NCBI GenBank assembly: GCA_902493155.1
Contig: CABUOE010000086.1
Span: 1 to 8,940, forward strand
DNA length: 8,940 nucleotides
Source: an uncultured Eubacteriales bacterium
GTDB lineage: Bacteria > Bacillota > Clostridia > Oscillospirales > Ruminococcaceae
Direction of reading: 5' to 3'
The notes beneath the pieces are model-generated. The model saw only the letters and a list, made by a program, of their open reading frames with translations, had not been told where the DNA came from and did not search any database. Below, piece by piece: positions 6,514-8,940 of this stretch. Each line of letters begins with the position of its first letter. Position 1 is the stretch's first letter. A program made the position numbers and the translations under genes.

Positions 6514-6757
6514 AAATGCAATTAACAACGGTTTTTGTGTAAAACCGTTGGCCGCATAACTGCGGCAGCTAAAATGCAGGCATTTTAGCATTGCATTTAT
6601 TTTATCATCATCCGGTTCTGCCAAAGCAGAACTTCGGCGGGTGAACCCGCCTACAAATTCCTGCGGAATTTGCGGATGTGGTATAATAACCTCACGGCGT
6701 GAGCCGAAGCCTTGCTTTACAAGCCTTCGGACGCCTGAGAGAACATTGTATCACAAA
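6512..6757 (+). repeat. Array of three-arm palindrome modules (right copy)
   Basis: This is the same repeat family as at 1-411, in the opposite orientation. Module one is closed by an 11-bp stem (6512-6522/6590-6600) around three arms: 6526-6535/6541-6550, 6551-6556/6561-6566 and 6568-6577/6580-6589. Module two is closed by CATCCG (6609-6614/6673-6678) around three arms: 6615-6621/6626-6632, 6636-6642/6645-6651 and 6654-6661/6665-6672. The third unit (6691-6739) is one long hairpin, with arm 6704-6714/6720-6730 carrying a single C-C mismatch. Boxes TGGTATAAT (6505-6513, 6679-6687) and a TATCACAAAT-type box (6749-6758) separate the units. No gene is present; the in-frame extension of the downstream ORF into this array is not believed. 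Confidence 0.85.
6679..6687 (+). promoter_or_regulatory. Extended -10 box that may drive the GHL10 gene
   Basis: TGGTATAAT is a perfect extended -10 box, but the -35 region (TCCTGC at 6659-6664) is poor. It lies 128 bases upstream of the secreted glycosidase start and is the nearest good -10 on this strand. Transcripts would begin near 6694, at the base of the hairpin 6691-6739. Confidence 0.35.
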
Positions 6758-6815
6758 TTTATGCTATTTACAGAATACAGGCTCCTCAACAATAACAAAA
6801 GAAAGGATTCTCCTC

Positions 6816-8414
6816 ATGAAACGATTCACCAAACTCATTTCTCTGGCGGCTTTGCTGGTATTTTGCCTGACGGCGCTCCCGCTTTCCGCCTCTGCTGCAG
6901 AAGCAAAACCCTTCCGGGCGGTATGGGTGTCCACTGTCTATAATCTGGACTACCCGTCGGCAGCAACCACCAATACCTCCAAACTAAAATCTGAGGCAGA
7001 CACCATTCTCGACAACTGCAAAAGCATGGGCATGACCGCCATTATTTTACAGGTGCGCCCATCGGGGGATGCTCTTTATCCTTCTGACATCTATCCGTGG
7101 AGCAAATACTTGACTGGTTCCCAGGGTACTGCTCCTTCCGATGGATTCGATCCGCTGCAATATTGGGTCGACGGGGCTCACAAACGCGGCATGGAGCTCC
7201 ATGCCTGGATTAACCCCTATCGTGTCACCAAAGGCGGAGAATCGGAATGGAACTCCCTTTCTTCCAGCAATCCCGCCAAACTCCATCCTGATTGGGCCGT
7301 CAAATATTCCGACGGGAACTACTACCTGAACCCGGGCCTTCCGGAAGTAAGGCAGCTGGTCATCGACGGGGCGGTGGAAATCGTCAATAACTACGATGTA
7401 GACGGCATTCATTTGGACGACTATTTCTATCCTGGAACGAGCTTTAACGACAGTGCGACATATTCCCAGTATGGAAACGGTTTTTCGAGTATCGATGATT
7501 GGCGCAGAGACAATGTAAACAAGCTGATCCAGGGGCTCAACGACGCAGTACATAAGGCTGATTCCAGCATATCCTTTGGAGTCAGCCCCGCAGGTATTTG
7601 GGCCAACAAGTCCAGCAGCCGGCCGGAGGGATCTGCCACCAGCGGCGGACAGAGCTATTCATCCCATTATGCGGACACCCGAAAATGGGTCAAAGAAGGC
7701 TGGCTCGACTATATCTGCCCCCAGGTTTACTGGTATATCGGACAGTCCAACGCAAACTATGAAATCTTGGCGAATTGGTGGGCTGACGTGGTCAGAGGCA
7801 CCGGCGTCAAGCTCTATATGGGTCTCGCCGATTACAAAGCAGGCGAGTCTTCCACCTCCAGTCCCTGGTACGGCATCGCCGCCATCCAGGATCAGATGGC
7901 GCTGAATCAGACCATTCCTGAGATTGCAGGTGAAATGCATTTCCGCTATAAATTCCTGTTGACTGTGCCGGGCCTCCAATCCTATTACACCAGCGTCCAT
8001 AAAAACGGCATTCCAAAGCTCGCAAGCCAGTCTTCCACCAAGGATGGACAAGGCACCTGGGTCAAGCTCTCCGACGGCAGCTACAAACTGCGGCTGAAAA
8101 ACGGCAGTTATGCCAATGGCTGGAAAAAGGTAGACGGCAGCTGGTTTTATCTCGACCCCAAAACCGTTGTCATGAAAACCGGCTGGCAGAAAATCGGCGG
8201 CACTTGGTACTTTATGAACGGTGGCGGCTATATGCGCACCGGATGGCTCAAGCAGAATAACAAGTGGTACTATCTCAATGGGAACGGTGCCATGCAGATC
8301 GGTTGGAAAAAGATCGACGGGAAGTGGTACTACTTCCTCAGCGACGGCGTCATGGGCACCAGCATGACCACTCCAGACGGCTACCGCATCGGAGCAGACG
8401 GCGTTATGCTGTAA
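6816..8414 (+). CDS. Secreted GHL10 (DUF187, YngK-like) glycosidase-like protein with cell-wall-binding repeats
   Basis: The 532-aa product starts with a clear signal peptide: basic MKRFTK, a hydrophobic core (about 7-20) and likely cleavage after SASA (about 24-27). Residues 31-390 form a GHL10-type TIM barrel (PF02638), recognisable from FRAVWVSTVYNLDYP (33-47), LQVRPSGDALYPS (78-90), HAWINPYRV (129-137), the acidic HLDDYFYP (199-206), GVSPAGIW (255-262) and CPQVYWY (301-307). Asp201/Asp202 are candidate catalytic residues. The C-terminus carries four 20-residue Gly-Trp repeats beginning at G435, G456, G476 and G496, each with a second aromatic cluster (SWFYL, TWYFM, KWYYL, KWYYF), of the choline/glucan-binding type that holds enzymes on the wall. 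The substrate is unknown; a wall or surface polysaccharide is likely. The start is set by AAAGGA and the signal peptide; an in-frame ATG at 6699 would lie inside the hairpin array. A terminator follows. Confidence 0.92.
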   Translation: MKRFTKLISLAALLVFCLTALPLSASAAEAKPFRAVWVSTVYNLDYPSAATTNTSKLKSEADTILDNCKSMGMTAIILQVRPSGDALYPSDIYPWSKYLTGSQGTAPSDGFDPLQYWVDGAHKRGMELHAWINPYRVTKGGESEWNSLSSSNPAKLHPDWAVKYSDGNYYLNPGLPEVRQLVIDGAVEIVNNYDVDGIHLDDYFYPGTSFNDSATYSQYGNGFSSIDDWRRDNVNKLIQGLNDAVHKADSSISFGVSPAGIWANKSSSRPEGSATSGGQSYSSHYADTRKWVKEGWLDYICPQVYWYIGQSNANYEILANWWADVVRGTGVKLYMGLADYKAGESSTSSPWYGIAAIQDQMALNQTIPEIAGEMHFRYKFLLTVPGLQSYYTSVHKNGIPKLASQSSTKDGQGTWVKLSDGSYKLRLKNGSYANGWKKVDGSWFYLDPKTVVMKTGWQKIGGTWYFMNGGGYMRTGWLKQNNKWYYLNGNGAMQIGWKKIDGKWYYFLSDGVMGTSMTTPDGYRIGADGVML

Positions 8415-8425
8415 AAAAATAGATA

Positions 8426-8456
8426 AAAAGCCAGTACCGATTTGGTGCTGGCTTTT
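8426..8456 (+). terminator. Terminator of the GHL10 gene
   Basis: A 13-bp stem (8426-8438 with 8444-8456, one G-T pair) with a five-base loop ends in TTTT, 12 bases after the stop codon. Confidence 0.85.
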
Positions 8457-8501
8457 CTGTTCAGGTTGTCAAATAGATTGCCTAAGTCATAGCAACAAGA
8501 G

Positions 8502-8532
8502 AAAAGAGCGCCGGAAATTCCGGTGCTCTTTT
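8502..8532 (-). terminator. Terminator of clpX
   Basis: AAAAGAGCGCCGG (8502-8514) pairs with 8520-8532 with one G-T wobble and a five-base loop. It lies just past the clpX stop. The A-run on the plus strand gives the T-tract on the minus strand; the other side also has a T-run, so it may act both ways. Confidence 0.85.
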
Positions 8533-8537
8533 TGCAG

Positions 8538-8940
8538 TTACTTTGCCTTTTTCAGCGGTTGCTTCCGCCGCAAAACCTTGGCTGTCCCCGAGCCGTCCAC
8601 AACATCAGGGGTAATAACCACCTTTGAGATAGAGTCGTCGGATGGAACCACGAACATCAGGTTTAAGAGGATTTCCTCCATGATGTTTCTAAGGCCCCTT
8701 GCGCCGGTTTTCCGCTTGATAGCTTCCCGGGCCACCGCCTGCAAGGCTTCCTCGTCGATGACCAGCTCCACGTCGTCCAGTTGGAACAAACCGCTGTACT
8801 GGCGCAGGAGGGAATTCTTAGGCTCGGTGAGGACGCGAACCAACTGCTCCTCAGTCAGATCCTCCAATGTGGAAATGACTGGCAGACGGCCCACCAGCTC
8901 GGGGATAATACCAAACTTGACCAGATCTGCGGGAATGATC
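8538..8940 (-). CDS. clpX: ATP-dependent Clp protease ATP-binding subunit ClpX, C-terminal fragment
   Basis: Only the last 133 codons are visible; the gene runs off the right edge, so its N-terminal zinc-binding domain and Walker motifs are outside. ClpX is the AAA+ unfoldase that feeds tagged proteins to ClpP. The visible part starts IIPADLVKFGIIPELVGRLP, the conserved ClpX segment with the arginine finger in GRLP (Arg18 of the fragment). It continues through LTEPKNSLLRQY and ends the small AAA+ domain with the sensor-2 motif KTGARGLR (77-84). The C-terminal tail (about 107-133) is basic and variable, as in other ClpX proteins. An in-frame GTG or internal start near 8894 is not a true start because coding similarity continues upstream. 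A terminator follows the TAA. Confidence 0.95.
   Translation of the reverse strand, partial: IIPADLVKFGIIPELVGRLPVISTLEDLTEEQLVRVLTEPKNSLLRQYSGLFQLDDVELVIDEEALQAVAREAIKRKTGARGLRNIMEEILLNLMFVVPSDDSISKVVITPDVVDGSGTAKVLRRKQPLKKAK

Noticed and set aside
6699..6815. N-terminal extension of the GHL10 ORF by 39 residues
   Set aside because: It would be encoded by the hairpin array, lacks a ribosome binding site, and would bury a clear signal peptide that starts at 6816 behind a good AAAGGA site.
7047..7553. 168-aa minus-strand ORF inside the GHL10 gene, and similar ORFs opposite galE and the alpha-galactosidase
   Set aside because: These are shadows of strongly supported genes on the other strand, with no ribosome sites or recognisable domains.

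Overview
The window looks like chromosome of a Gram-positive Firmicute, most likely a gut-type clostridium (Oscillospirales/Eubacteriales-like). The signs are strong AGGAGG-type ribosome binding sites, clean sigma-A promoters, a secreted enzyme with C-terminal Gly-Trp cell-wall-binding repeats, a ZmaR-like GNAT protein and moderate GC. The lineage is inference; no rRNA or marker gene is complete here.

Layout. 1-411: a dense array of short hairpins grouped into three-arm modules. 563-1644: galE with its own promoter, ending at a two-way terminator shared with the convergent gene that follows. 1710-2916 (minus strand): an unknown 75-aa protein, then a small serine recombinase preceded by a translationally coupled 27-codon ORF. 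The consensus promoter of the 75-aa gene lies between perfect 12-bp inverted repeats (1963-1974 and 2145-2156) next to the recombinase, the layout of an invertible-promoter switch. 3143-5350: a cytoplasmic GH36 alpha-galactosidase, ending at another two-way terminator. 5542-6336 (minus): a GNAT acetyltransferase with its own promoter. 6485-6757: a second hairpin array of the same family in opposite orientation. 6816-8414: a secreted GHL10 (DUF187/YngK-like) glycosidase-like protein with cell-wall-binding repeats. 8538-8940 (minus): the C-terminal end of ClpX, cut by the window edge.

How it fits together. The alpha-galactosidase would release galactose from alpha-galactosides taken into the cell. 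GalE would interconvert UDP-galactose and UDP-glucose in the Leloir pathway. The two genes are not one operon: the recombinase and 75-aa gene block sits between them. Most genes here appear to be single transcription units bounded by terminators.

The two most notable signals are (1) the candidate recombinase-controlled promoter inversion and (2) the palindrome arrays. In the arrays, conserved extended -10-like boxes alternate with three-hairpin cloverleaf modules; arm sequences differ between copies but stay self-complementary.
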